Assembly (NCBI GenBank): GCA_030374765.1
Contig: JARGXX010000008.1
Span: 1 to 64,000, forward strand
DNA: 64,000 nt
Reading direction: 5' to 3'
Origin: Agarophyton chilense
Lineage: Eukaryota; Rhodophyta; Florideophyceae; Gracilariales; Gracilariaceae
Both the position numbers and the translations under genes were made by a program. Numbering within the stretch: the stretch's first letter is position 1; each line of letters begins with the position of its first letter. Positions 43,961-54,794 of this stretch are shown in pieces. Under the pieces are notes generated by a model that was not told the DNA's origin, searched no databases, and saw only the letters and a list, made by a program, of their open reading frames with translations.

Positions 43961-46900
43961 GCCGAGGGCCTTGCACTACAGTCGGGGTAATTTGTTGCCA
44001 CCGAGAGTAGGAATACAGTGTATGCATGCGCGGAAAATTATCCTGACATCGTTGTCACAAGTTTTCCAGAAGGAAAACTTACAGAGAGTCTTAATCGTGG
44101 CGTCTTCCCCACGATGTCCTGCTTCGCCAGTGTGTGCAATAAGACATAGTCAAAGTTGTAGATCTTCTGCTGCGACAGGGATCCATATTTACTTCACAGT
44201 GTTCTTCCAGCGACCTTCATCCTTGCTCACGTTGTGCGGTCTGTTACCCTGATTGTATTCCTAAGGCGACCATATTTCCTTTATGGAAGGCCACATAAAC
44301 TGTTCATCTGAGGTTGAGGGGAGCGCTGGGACTTTTATGAGTCGGGGAACTAGAGGGGGTGTTGCCCAGCGGGTGAGCATATCCGCCCAGACATTATCAG
44401 TGCCTTTGATATGATAGCACGTGTAGTTGTACGCGCTGAGTTTTACTGCCCACCTCAACACTTTTCTCACCGCTGTCAAAGTCAAGGCTGGGATGAGAGA
44501 GAATGGGTCAAAGAGAAATATCAGGTTGTTGTGGTCTGTGTACATGTCGAAACCAGCCGATTTAGCGACCATCCAGTGCATTCGTTCAAGGGTAGCAAGA
44601 ATGGCAGGGGCCTTCTTTTCCAGTATAGAACACCTAAGCTGTGTTCCGTTCAATAATTCAGAGCAGAAAGCCAGAGAATTGTGACGTTTCTCTGCATGCT
44701 GTTTGCAAAGGTCTACAGTAGGTGTTTTGTTGATCATGCCGGACCATATGGTTTGGGAAGCGTAAGTGTACACAAAGTGTCGTTGGTTGTCATCACGAAG
44801 AGCGAATTTGACCAGATTGGCAAGGGCATGTTTGAAATGTGAGAAAGCTTTGCTTTCCACTTTAGTCCAATTGAGACCGGTTAGGTCTATTTTGGCAACT
44901 GCTGTCTTGGTTCTCTTCCCTGATCGCTCATAAACGCGCTCCACGAAGTTATGAAGGGGTGAGATGAGGTTAGAAAAGTCTGGTATACCCATTTTGACAC
45001 ACTGCATGGCGCACAAGAACCGTTGGAAGTGCGCTCCATTGGATGGCATCTCCATATGCAGTAGACCGTTCATTTGTCGAGGGTCGTACCGTACTTCTTT
45101 CGCGCTCATGATTCTTCCACACCAACTGATTAAGATTGCGAACAGTATCCACTTATCGGGGCGGAGGCGGATAAAGTACTTGGTGCAGAGACTGAAGAGC
45201 TTCCGAAAACCTTGCAGTAGTTCTCCGACGCTTCCAGCCTGCAATAGGATGTCATCCATCCATTTAAGTAAAAGGATTCGCAGGTCTTTGGGGAAAATCT
45301 CGGCGAGCATTGACTGCAAATGCGTCGTCGCGTTGGTTGTTCCATGTAGCACACGGGTGGGGGAGAGTATTCCATCGGGGGTTATAAACGACTGCAATTC
45401 TTGGGAGTCTTTGTGCAATGGAAACTGCCAATAGCCATGGGAAAGATCAAATGTGGCAAAATTCTGGGAGTCGGAGAGCTTCTCAAGCTCGTGTTCAGTA
45501 TTCGGCATCGGATATCAGTGGCGTACTGCAAACTTGTTGACGGGACAGAGGTCTACCGTAAATCTGAAACGTACCGGTCCTGATTTCGGGATGATAAGAG
45601 CGGCGCTTGCCCAAGTAGTACTAGGGTTTGGGTACGACATGACAGCGATGACCAGATCTGAGACAAAGCGTTTAAGGAATTCTCGTTGTTCGCGTGAGTA
45701 GTTACGCGGGTTTCACTCTTACGGGCGTGGCATCTGCCATTAACTTGATTTACAACAAGCGAATGTTAGCAGGGGGCCCTGCAGAGAGAGAGACACGAAA
45801 ACTGTTCTTGTGTTCTTCGACAATCTGTCTGAGAGTTTCGCAATCTTCGTTGCCCATTCCGTTCCTTTTGGCGCCGTTGATTCGCTCCTTTGTAACTTTC
45901 TCAATCGTGCTGTGCTGCGTTCCGTCGATAGGATCCAGCAGTGCAGGATATGGAAATGGATCCTGCTCCCATTTTTCCCTGTGGTAGTTTAAAATTGAAC
46001 GACTGAGAAGTTGAGCTTCAGTAAGTTTCCAATCGGCAGTGGGTTCTTGGTTCAAACGTGCGGACATGATGCGACTGACTTAGCCTCCGTCACACTCGAC
46101 TGTCGGGTTTCCTACTTGCAAACAATCTGCCCCCATCTAGGGCAAACCTATTGTGATCCAAAAGCGTTTGGGTGTCTACACGGAGGTGGTGTAATCCCGG
46201 GCGGCCAATGAGCAGATCTCCGCATGCGAGCTGATAATCTGCTACCATAAACGTGATGTTGACTAGCGCAAGACTTCCCGGTAAGAGATGTAGAACAGTT
46301 CGGGGTGAAGTCCATGTACGGCTGAATGAAAAACTTTCCACTTTGGGGCCTTCCTTGAGAGCGACAACTAGATGTGTAGTTTTGATAGGCCGGATTCTGC
46401 CAATTCCCATCAACGCGGCTTTCTCTATGAGAACGGGCGTCACAATGCTGTCATCGCTTCCGTCATCACATCGCCCTGTGGCGTTGATGGATATCTGTCC
46501 ATCTGAAATTGTGATTGGACGAGAAGAAAAATGTTCCCGAGGGGCAGATGGACGTAGCCTAACCACTGTTCCCTGACTTGAATTATGCTTTGAAGATCCA
46601 CTCGACCTACTGTTCTGGCTTCTGGTTGACCTTTAAGATCCGTCTGCTGCATTCCGGGCCTTTATCTTCTCGATCAACGCCTTTTTCTCTGAGACTTTGG
46701 CCAAATCACCATCTACTATCAAATTACGGCGCTTATACGCCTTGCATGGCGGGTGTATGCAGAAAGGTGGAGGGCGACTATTTTGGGATACTTACTCTAA
46801 GTCAACTGACTTCCTTTTTTTTTCTCCTGGTGTATTGGCGCGGCTTTTGGGTTCTCTATGACTGCCAGTGGTTCTTTGCTTTGTAGGGCCATTTTCTACA

Positions 46901-47646
46901 ACTTAAAAAGCGTCAGCAACTGAGATTGCGTTTTTCATAAAACCTCGAAAGTCTTTCATGTATGTGCAGTGCACCAGTTTTAACTCTATCTCTAAGCGAC
47001 GCTGCAAAGTCTTTGGGCGCACTACAAAGACGACGTGCAACACTGCAGTCATTGGATTGTCTCCAACGAGCCAATTCAAATCATTATTACGAAGCAATGA
47101 CATGTAGCTTGTAAACAATTGTTCCATTCGGCATCGCGAAGACGAATCAGACATATCCATTTTCAATCGTTTCTCAATTAGAGAGTTGACTGTGGTGAGA
47201 GTGAACGAATCCTTATCTTCCTCACCTTTGTGTTCCTGATATTTTGGAAAAGCTGTCTCTGACAATTCTGGAGTCTCCTTAACTGCCGAGATATACCCAA
47301 GTTCAATACTAGACTCCAATCAGTCTGCGCCATCACTTTGGCTGATATCCAGAAAACGAACAGGTTCCGTGGTGGTGGAATCAATGACAGTCAATTTATG
47401 TGCGCGGGCTGTGATTTCCTTGGAATAGTGGTCATAGGGTCAAAGGAAATGACGGACAAAAGCTGAATCCGTTTTGAAGAGACGTGAATGCGCTAGGGAA
47501 AAAGATACGGTAGACAGTTTCTGCAGAACAGTAAAGTCGGTTTTCCAATTGGTCGCGGTAGATGCCGAAGCATTTGACATGACGGGGGTCGAACAAGAAT
47601 ACAAAATAATAACGAATGAGCCTCATGTAATTGGGCTAGTGATGAC

Positions 47647-47881
47647 TGTGCTGACCGGAGGGTCAGTAGAAAAAACGATCCATGACTCGGTTTACTAAAG
47701 CAGGCCAGTTTGTTGCGTCTTAAGTACTGAATCCGACTTTCTATTGGAGAAGGACTTGACTCGCTACTGCTACCCAGCCATTAGTTGCATGCTACCTAGC
47801 CTAGTTGTTGCGAGGCCTGTTGTTGACTCAAAACGGACTCGGATACCTTTTGGAGTTACGCGTGTTTCCGAGTGCGTCATA
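47647..47881 (-). repeat. Right (5') LTR of chromovirus E
   Basis: 235 bp, starts TGTGCTGACC; matches 41800-42034 at roughly 88-90%, showing an old insertion. Confidence 0.85.
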
Positions 47882-47949
47882 CCGATACACGTAACCATAC
47901 AGGCACAACAGTTATGATGTTTTCTACTCTATGAACAACTACTGCAACC

Positions 47950-48951
47950 CAAATTCAGTCAGTCTAGTACAAATATTCGTTTGTACTCACAAAAGTCAAA
48001 AAAAGGCATACTGAACCTAGTGATGGTGGTTGACGACATTCTTATGTTTTTGAATTCCTTTTCTCTTCCCAAGTATTTAAAAGAAGAGATAGAGAAGCTG
48101 TTTTACGTGATCCTACTGTTCAAAGCGAAGATCTTCGTCGGACTAAATATGGAACCGGATAGTAATGGTATTAAGCTCCGTAAAACGAGTTGTCTCTACA
48201 CCATACTGAAAGAAAACGGATTACTGATCTCAAATACCGGACGGCCGTCGTTTGTTCTGTATAAGACATTCCTCGTCGAGGCAAGGACGAGATCGTACAT
48301 ACACCTGCGCTTCACAGTCGCTACCGGAAAATAGTAGGAGATTTGATGTATCTGGCTCTGGCTTCAGGATAATAAATGATATTTTCAGCTTTATTGCAAG
48401 AAAAACTGGCTCATGATGCTTTCATAAGACAGATGGGAGTTGTAAAGAGAATGATATGGTACTGGAAGGGTAGAAAGAGTCTTTCTCTGTTCTTTACCGT
48501 TTATATTACAGCTCTGATTGTACTATATTGCTATGTAAACTGTATTGGATGTCGTCAGACAAAGATATTAACGACTGGGTTGATGATCAAGTTTCGGAAA
48601 GCGCCGATCATGTACAAAACCAAGAAGCAGTTCTGACTCACATTTTTTTCTCGCGAAGCAGAGCATATTGCACTTTAGTACTGGTGAAAAATGCTGACAT
48701 GGTTCTAAAGACTGCTCTGAGAACAATTCAATAAAAAGGTTGTACGGGATGAAACGGATATGTCACCGATCTCGAAATCCATGGATAGCTCGACTGTGTC
48801 GTCTGTTGTCCAGAACCCGAGAACCTCGGAAAAGAAAAAACATATTGTTCTCAAATATAATCATATGAAAGAGCTGTTGAGGAATCGAATAATGAATGTG
48901 AGCGAAATAAGAGCAGACGTGCAATCTGCTGATGTGTTAACAAAACACTGA
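47950..48951 (+). mobile_element. Old Ty1/Copia remnant (end of RT and RNase H)
   Basis: Plus strand: reverse transcriptase fragment with LNLVMVVDDILMF (about 48015) and FVGLNMEPDSNGIKL (about 48145), then RNase H ending KHIVLKYNHMKELL...SADVLTKH at 48951. The gag, protease and integrase parts are missing. Broken in several places. Its 3' LTR is probably 49230-49653. Confidence 0.75.
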
Positions 48952-49229
48952 GAACTGAAAGGTTAAAACGAATTTTTTTGTTTCTTGAAGAATTGAGTAT
49001 AAAGTATTTGTATTCTTTTTGAGTTATAAAATAATTTTTTCCCTGTTTTTTTATCTATTTTGTTTTTTGTCACGGCATGAAAAAAACTTTCGGGTTCTGC
49101 TTTACTGTTCTTCTGTAATTGAGCAAGAGTGCTATACCTCTTTCTTAGTTGCAGGTTTTTCTCACAGAGTTCTACTGTTGCAAGGGTTTTAACTGTGGAA
49201 ACTGTTGAAGACATCTCGCGAGAGGGTAG

Positions 49230-49653
49230 TGTAGAATTACTACACGCATTCTATTGTAGGTAGCTGCGTAGGTTGCACTATAATTCTAAGTAGCGAACGT
49301 TAGATACACACGAAATTGAATCTTTACTTTGAATTAGAAGGAGACGTTGAAGTAGAATGACGCTGCTTACTTGGAACGGTAGAGACCCACACCAAGCTCC
49401 CAGCCACTCTAAAAGAGCTTGGAACAAGAGAACTACTTCTCTTGTCCGAGATCATCATCATCAAAAGCTATCAACCCTCAACCAACTCTACTACAACTTC
49501 TTCATCACCGTCAACGTCGTTCTCATTCATCTTGCTCTCGCGCCGCCGTTTACGCCGTTTACATCGATTCCGCCGCACCGCCGCCGTTTACGCCGTTTAC
49601 ACCGATTCCGCCGCGTTCTACACTGCTTACAACGAATCGTCGTTTGCACAACA
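49230..49653 (+). repeat. Copia LTR (probable 3' LTR of the preceding remnant)
   Basis: It matches 62151-62508 over its whole length (about 88%), starting TGTAG and ending ACAACA. It is longer mainly because of an internal tandem duplication of ~38 bp (GCCGCCGTTTACGCCGTTTA, 49541-49578 and 49579-49616). The purine run GCGAGAGGGTAG directly upstream fits a polypurine tract. Confidence 0.75.
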
Positions 49654-50214
49654 GTTACAACCACAGACAGGGCAATCAAGTTTTCCTTATGAGAAGCAGT
49701 CGTACGTAGAGCGGAAGGGCTGTTAGTCTGGTGTCTAGTATGCACTCGCAACGCGCGGTGGAACCGAGGAAGGTAAAACGGACACAAGGTGTCCCCTCTT
49801 GCTCTTCTGTCCCCAGTGTCTCGGGGTGGAGCAAGAGTGAGGTTAAATATGCAGCGCCGGCGGCATTGTGCCAGGTGGCAACCGTGTATTGCACACCCCC
49901 GGCCTTGGCGCGATACAATAAAATTGATTTTTTGGAGTGCGGCCGAATGCTCAACAACTCCCTTTCTGACCCTAAGCACGACATTTTTTTGGCGCATCTT
50001 CCTCGCGGGCCAGTTATTTCAAAAAAATCCCCCCTGTGTGCCTTCAACGTTTTTCGAGAACCCCTCTATTCCATTATGAGAACCGCGCACGCGCCAAAAC
50101 GCCAGATTTGCGACGTCACTGCTTCCATCTAAAAGTATGAAACCTTGACGCGGAACTCGACGTGTCACCTCTCTCCGGACAGCGTGGACGACTTCTGCTC
50201 AGGTGAATCCATCT
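49654..50214. other. Sequence upstream of the H3-tail ORF
   Basis: No coding region is supported, although both strands have chance frames. Possible promoter elements are TTAAATATG at about 49842 and ACAATAAAATTG at about 49915. GC-rich start, then T-rich. Confidence 0.4.
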
Positions 50215-50751
50215 ATGGCTCGCAATAAGCAGATGGCTCGCAAATCTGTTGGCGGAAAAACCCCACGGCGCCAGCTTGCAGGCAAAGCGGCAAGAATCAC
50301 AAGCGAGACACAACTTGAACAATACCTTAATAAGAATATTGTCAAGCTTCTCTGTTCCAAACCGCAGCGCGGCGTGAGAAAAATTTACGCAATCACATTC
50401 GAGGGCAGCAATAACATCGTGCGATTTAGCGAAAACGAAGCCATTATTTTGCTCGGGCGCAGGATAGCTCATTTTATCCGGCAGTTTCGTGGCACGCAGT
50501 TCGGAGGGTTGATGCTGTTACGATTGGGTCATACAGAGGCTTTGGATGACGACGACGATCCCGATACCAGTATTGAGTATAAAGATTGGATGATCGAGAA
50601 GGCATGGTTGTCGACAGGAGGTCGTGGTAAGATTAAGGACCAATTCTATGCTCTGGAGCATGGCATTAACCAGTGTGCCCCATCGATATGCATACTTTCC
50701 GAATCGAGTACAGTCAGGCAGTTGGAGGTGCGGCGTCGAGAATTAGTGTGA
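50215..50751 (+). CDS. ORF beginning with a histone H3 N-terminal tail, 178 aa, novel
   Basis: From ATG 50215 the protein begins MARNKQMARKSVGGKTPRRQ, then LAGKAAR. Canonical H3 begins [27 protein letters not shown]. In H3 numbering R2, K4, Q5, R8, K9, S10, G12-G13, K14, P16, R17, Q19, L20, A21, K23 and R26 are kept; T3N, T6M, T11V, A15T, K18R, T22G and K27I differ. The likeness stops at residue ~26: no histone fold follows. Residues ~30-178 are an unrecognised domain with a basic helix (LGRRIAHFIRQFRG) and an acidic run (DDDDDP). An in-frame GTG 12 bases upstream is not needed. The last ~25 residues overlap another good coding segment (50673-50906), so the true C-terminus is uncertain. It is neither a histone nor any element part I know; it could be a host gene or a gene of an uncharacterised mobile element. 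Confidence 0.6.
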   Translation: MARNKQMARKSVGGKTPRRQLAGKAARITSETQLEQYLNKNIVKLLCSKPQRGVRKIYAITFEGSNNIVRFSENEAIILLGRRIAHFIRQFRGTQFGGLMLLRLGHTEALDDDDDPDTSIEYKDWMIEKAWLSTGGRGKIKDQFYALEHGINQCAPSICILSESSTVRQLEVRRRELV

Positions 50752-51559
50752 CGTATGATGGCGAAGAAGCAGAAGGAACCTTCCATTGGGGAGGTAAGGA
50801 CCGGTATGAAGCGATCAAGAGCGTTCTGGTTACTTGCAGCGCAAAGCCAGGTCAAAGGCTCACCGTGCTACAACTCGAAGCGCGGATGCCATCGTCGGGC
50901 GTCTGAAGTGTCCATCTACGTAATACGTCCGTGCAGTTTCGCGACGAGACGTTTTTGTGTTTTGAAGCTTCTTTAAGTCGTGCCTTAGCTCTCACCATTG
51001 GATCCGAGAAGGCTGCTGAGTGTTGGGCGTATCTCGCCGATCGCGTTAGGAAGAACGCAGACGATAATGAGATGTACTTGAACGCCGTTGCAGGTCTTGG
51101 GTTTGGTGATATTCTTGAGCCTGAATATTGGAACCGGAAGGCGCGAAGGGAGGATTGAGGGAAGTTTCAGGACCTCAAGGATATGCAGAGGTTTATTCGG
51201 GAAAAACAGGTGTCATTAGCCTCGACTACCTTCGCAATGGGACTGGACAATGAAAAAGATTCGCTTTGGATAACTTCCGCGATAGCGCAAACGTCTTCCT
51301 TGCCAATCTTCAGGCGATTGACGGATACATGCATGCGATTTGCATAGATGGAGAGCGCAACATGATTATTGATCCAGTGGAGAAGTATCACATGGATCCC
51401 ACGCAGGTTGCTCTCGAGTCCTGTGTTGGATCAGACCGTTCCTTCAGTCACATTGAGGACTGTCGCGTAGTGCGCTTGCTACCAGGGAAAAAGGATGTGA
51501 AACGCGCTCGTCGCGGGAAGAAACGTCATCACCTAGAAGGTTCATCAAACAGGGTTTGA
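50673..51559 (+). pseudogene. Coding-like continuation of the H3-tail gene region
   Basis: Three plus-strand segments with good codon quality follow: 50673-50906 (GTFHWGGKDRYEAIKSVLVT), 50931-51158 (EKAAECWAYLADRVRKNADD) and 51266-51559 (FLANLQAIDGYMHAICIDGE, then NMIIDPVEKYHM and a Cys-Val-Gly). The last resembles, from memory, C-terminal His...Asp modules of cysteine-protease-like proteins abundant in oomycete and other protist genomes, often with a Cys-Cys-Gly end; that likeness is weak. A basic tail (KKDVKRARRGKKRHH) could be a nuclear localisation signal. The segments lie in one orientation and probably came from one gene with the H3-tail ORF, now decayed or possibly spliced; I do not combine them. 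Confidence 0.4.
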
Positions 51560-52196
51560 AATCTTTACCATTTTAGATCCTAAGCCTTTAGGGTTCCAAG
51601 CCCCAGGATGGTGGCCCATAGTAGATATGATACTTTTCTGAGTATTCCTTGAACCATAGCTCGGTTTAAATGAGTAAAAGAATGATGATTGCCCTTTGTT
51701 AGCGCATCGGCTAAGTTGAGACTTCCCGCTATCCAACGCATGGAGGATATGTCTCCAGCTTTGAAGGAGTCACGGATGCGCGACAAGATGTGGCGCAATC
51801 GGTAGTCTCGGCATTCGTGAAGGGTGGTGATCGTTGAGTAAAAACCAAATGAGTCGACCTAAAGGACGAGCGAACCGAAATCCAATGCAAGAGCTTTCAT
51901 TCATTCCCTAAGTAGTATGGATCTGTGTGCGGATTCTGCTGCCGCAAAAATTTCAGCACCAATTGAACTAAAGGATGTACGTCCTTACTTCGCGCTATGC
52001 CAGTCGACGATGTGGTAGGAAACTTTCTCACCTTGGGAGAAGGCGATGCCACTGATGTAGCCAGTTTGACCGTAGGATGATTTTCCAGTGCTGGCGTCAG
52101 AGAACGTCACAATGTGGCCAGCGTTCATGTTATCCGATACCATCGCGGATCTCGGATCCATGTACTTCACGACCGGACGTAGCTTGAAAGACAAGG
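51560..52196 (-). mobile_element. Copia RNase H end fragment, cut by neighbours
   Basis: Minus strand: HIVTFSDASTGKSSYGQTGY (about 52100) and MRWIAGSLNLADALTKGN (about 51740), matching the RNase H of Cop-A (VFSDASR, WVPGHSNLADPLTKK). It ends abruptly at both sides: the Gypsy element D starts at 52197 and the H3-tail region ends at 51559. Old. Confidence 0.75.
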
Positions 52197-54634
52197 TTGA
52201 GGATCTGGATTGCCTGCAGAATAATAGCGGCTCCCCTCAACAAGAAGCTCCAGAAAGGTGAGCCTGAATGGTTTGAGAATCTATCGAACGAAGACATGTA
52301 CACGTTTGAGGAATTAAAACGAGCGCTGTTGTCGCCGCCAATCTTAGCGTTACCGAAAATAGTTCTACTGTACACGCTGGATACGGATGCATCCCATGCC
52401 CAAATTGGTTGTTGTCTCATGCAAAAGCATCACAACGGAGACAAATTACCTATAGGGTACTGGAGCCGCCCTATGAATGAGGCGGAGCACAACTACAAGG
52501 TAACCGAGGAGGAATTTCTAGCAGTAGTGTGGAGCATGTTGATGCTGCGTCCATACCTTTATGGTGAGCGCTTTACGTTGCGTAGGGACCACGACGCCTT
52601 AAGGTGGCTCCTCGGACTCGCAGATAAGTCCGGTAGACTTGCCCGTTTGAGGCTGAGACTGTCGGTGTTTGTATACAACGTACAGTACCGTCCAGGTATC
52701 AAGCACATCATATATGACGCTATGTCACGCTTAAACACCTCAGGTTTCGAGACAGAACCGGTGGACGATGATATCCCTTGCTTTTCGGTGTCATCAAACC
52801 AAAATGGTACCGGCGAACACCTATAAGGATGTTGGGACTTACCTGAGAAGGTGCCTTGCGGAACACCGACATGGCAACGCAGATACTGACCCTAGAGGAA
52901 ACGAACGTCATGCCCGTAACATGAGAGGAATTTCTACGAAAACAGGCCCAGGATGCGTATTTCAGAACCCTGGCTGACCAAATTGGTTTCAAAGGATTAC
53001 CATTCGGTGTGGACCACAATGGGTACATCGTGACAAGGTCAACCTTGGATGTTAACCTCCACAAGGTGGTTCCGAAGGCACTGCGCCCGAGAGTCTTGTA
53101 TCTCGCGCACTACCAGAGAGTATTGGGACACCCCGGTGCCACCAGGATGCATTACACCTTGAGGCAACGGTTCTATTGGCCTCATATGGCCCATGATGTC
53201 TATAGATTTGTAGGTCAATGCCAATCTTGTGTTCGTACCCGCGGTGGTATTCGAATGCATCGAAAGTACCTCAAGCTGTTCCCAGCAGCGGGTCCACTGG
53301 AGTTTGTTGCGATAGACCTTCTAGAACCACTTTCCAAAACCAAGAATGGGTATCAGCACATTCTAGTGATCACCAACAGGTTCTCGAAGCTCACGAGAGC
53401 GATGCCTTTAAAGGAGACGAATTCAACCACGCTAGCGATCGCGTTCCACAAAAATTGGGTCTCCCCGTATGGTGCACCACTGTACCTACTTACCGAAAAT
53501 GGTTCAAACTTGGCATCGAAGTTCTTCGAAGCAGTCTGTAACCTCTTGGGTATCAAGCACTATTTCACTACTGCCTACCACCCGCAGACGAAGGGACAGG
53601 TCGAGCGCTTTAACCACACATATGTATCAAGGCTAGGACACTATACGGAAGAGCACCAAACTTGTTGGGATGAGCTGGTGCAACCACTCACCTACTCCTA
53701 TAACCTTCAGGTACTCCGGTCAACGCAGACCACTCTCTTTGGTTTGGTTCTTTCGCGACACCCCCCAGTTATTGTAGTGCAGGGAGATCATACCACCAGC
53801 ACTGCAGCTGGCGCACTGACCCCTGCCCAAGTCAAGCGGAATACCCTTGTGAGGTTCAGGAGGGCTCTCAAACATGCAGAGAGCCCACTCACTGCAGCCC
53901 AAAAGCGGTACAAGGCCGACTACGACCGTAGGGTAACCAAAGTGGTCTCTGTATGTTCGGGACAATATGTCTACATAGACAACCCACCTTCAGGTAAAAG
54001 ACCACGACCGGGTGATGAAGCAGACGATGACGCTATTGACAGAGATATCGATTCGAAACTTCTACCCCAATCAGTGACACCTTATAAGGTATTGAACGCA
54101 TCAGACCACACCGTTACGGTTGACCAAGATAGAATACCGAATACGATATCAATTGACTGTATTAAGGTAGCACCTGAAACGGTTCAACATCGCATGGAGG
54201 CGGGCACCTCAGCCCGAGAGCCGAGAGCGGTAGCTCTGCGCACTTGACCCTCGGAGGACCCCACCCCAATTGAGGTGAATGATGAACTACAACGGGATGA
54301 TCCCGATTACAACCCTCTAACAAAGACGGAAATGGAACCTCACACGGTAACAGCGGGAGCTCCCGACCCGGCTCCCACAAACGAAGCTCCCAACTCGCAA
54401 CACATGAACCATCGAGGTGGCGTTCCCCCGAAAGATCAGGACCAAACCGCAGAGGAATTTCCCGTTGACCCTCTTGTGAGCCACACGCGAACCTAAAATG
54501 GTCTGAAGTACACAGTCAGGCGGTACGGCTGGGGCCCAGAAGGATACACTTTCGAACCCCCAGCCGCAATACCCCCACACTTCCGTATCAGGTATCGGCG
54601 CCGTCGCAAGGAGCCGATGCCTGCAGACGGCTAA
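52197..54634 (+). mobile_element. Gypsy chromovirus D (RNase H, integrase, chromodomain), 5' part absent
   Basis: Plus-strand parts: RNase H (DTDASHAQIGCCLMQ at about 52382, YWSRPMNEAEHNYKVTEEEF, end at about 52730); integrase zinc finger (LYLAHYQRVLGHPG...CQSCVR, 53095-53240); core (FVAIDLLEPL about 53305, LLTENGSNLASKFF about 53488, YHPQTKGQVERFNH about 53577); tail to 54247 and beyond; chromodomain-like end (54506-54631). It is the nearest relative of G1 in the window. Gag, protease and most of the reverse transcriptase are missing. A purine tract AGGAAGGGGGAGAACAGA follows at 54663-54680. Broken in a few places. Confidence 0.85.
54506..54634 (+). CDS. Chromodomain-like end of Gypsy D, short
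   Basis: KYTVRRYGWGPEGYTFEPPA followed by HFRIRYRRRRKEP parallels the G1 chromodomain (RYQVRWYGFPPDEDTVEPIE, then YHRRA). It ends in TAA (54632-54634) about 30 bases before the purine tract. Confidence 0.6.
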   Translation, partial: KYTVRRYGWGPEGYTFEPPAAIPPHFRIRYRRRRKEPMPADG

Positions 54635-54662
54635 CCTTAGACCCTCGTGGTACTCAGGCCTA

Positions 54663-54680
54663 AGGAAGGGGGAGAACAGA
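54663..54680 (+). other. Polypurine tract of Gypsy D
   Basis: AGGAAGGGGGAGAACAGA lies just after the pol end, so the 3' LTR should begin near 54681. If so, the antisense ORF 54795-55547 lies inside the LTR. Confidence 0.55.
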
Positions 54681-54794
54681 CGTAGTTTTCCGTAGAAAGT
54701 GGACGCATATGTGTTTTAGATTACCTACAAGGGAGGACGCGAAAGAACAACCAAAGGTAACAGTAGGGGAGACAACAAGAGACAACAATTTACT

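Larger units (their letters stand above)
41800..47881 (-). mobile_element. Gypsy chromovirus E, complete length, old, with a nested LTR
   Basis: Two 235-bp LTRs (41800-42034, 47647-47881) bound 6.1 kb, flanked by CCGAA and CCGAT, a 4-of-5 duplication. Minus-strand parts: gag (about 47630-46900), protease-like region (46566-46090), reverse transcriptase (about 46060-44900; FDLSHGYWQFPLHKDSQELQ, MDDILLQAG), RNase H (YTYASQTIW, MYTDHNNLIFLFDP; about 44750-44500), integrase zinc finger (HTGEAGHRGED, about 44180), integrase core (FDYLEIGPSRTGEKYVLMLH, about 43140-43050), chromodomain (42284-42045). A polypurine tract (GAAAGAGGGGAT on the minus strand, next to 42035) borders the 3' LTR. A foreign LTR sits inside at about 43205-43960. 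Many breaks. Confidence 0.88.

Noticed and set aside
50215-50751. A true histone H3 gene
   Set aside because: Likeness stops near residue 26; the histone fold helices are absent.
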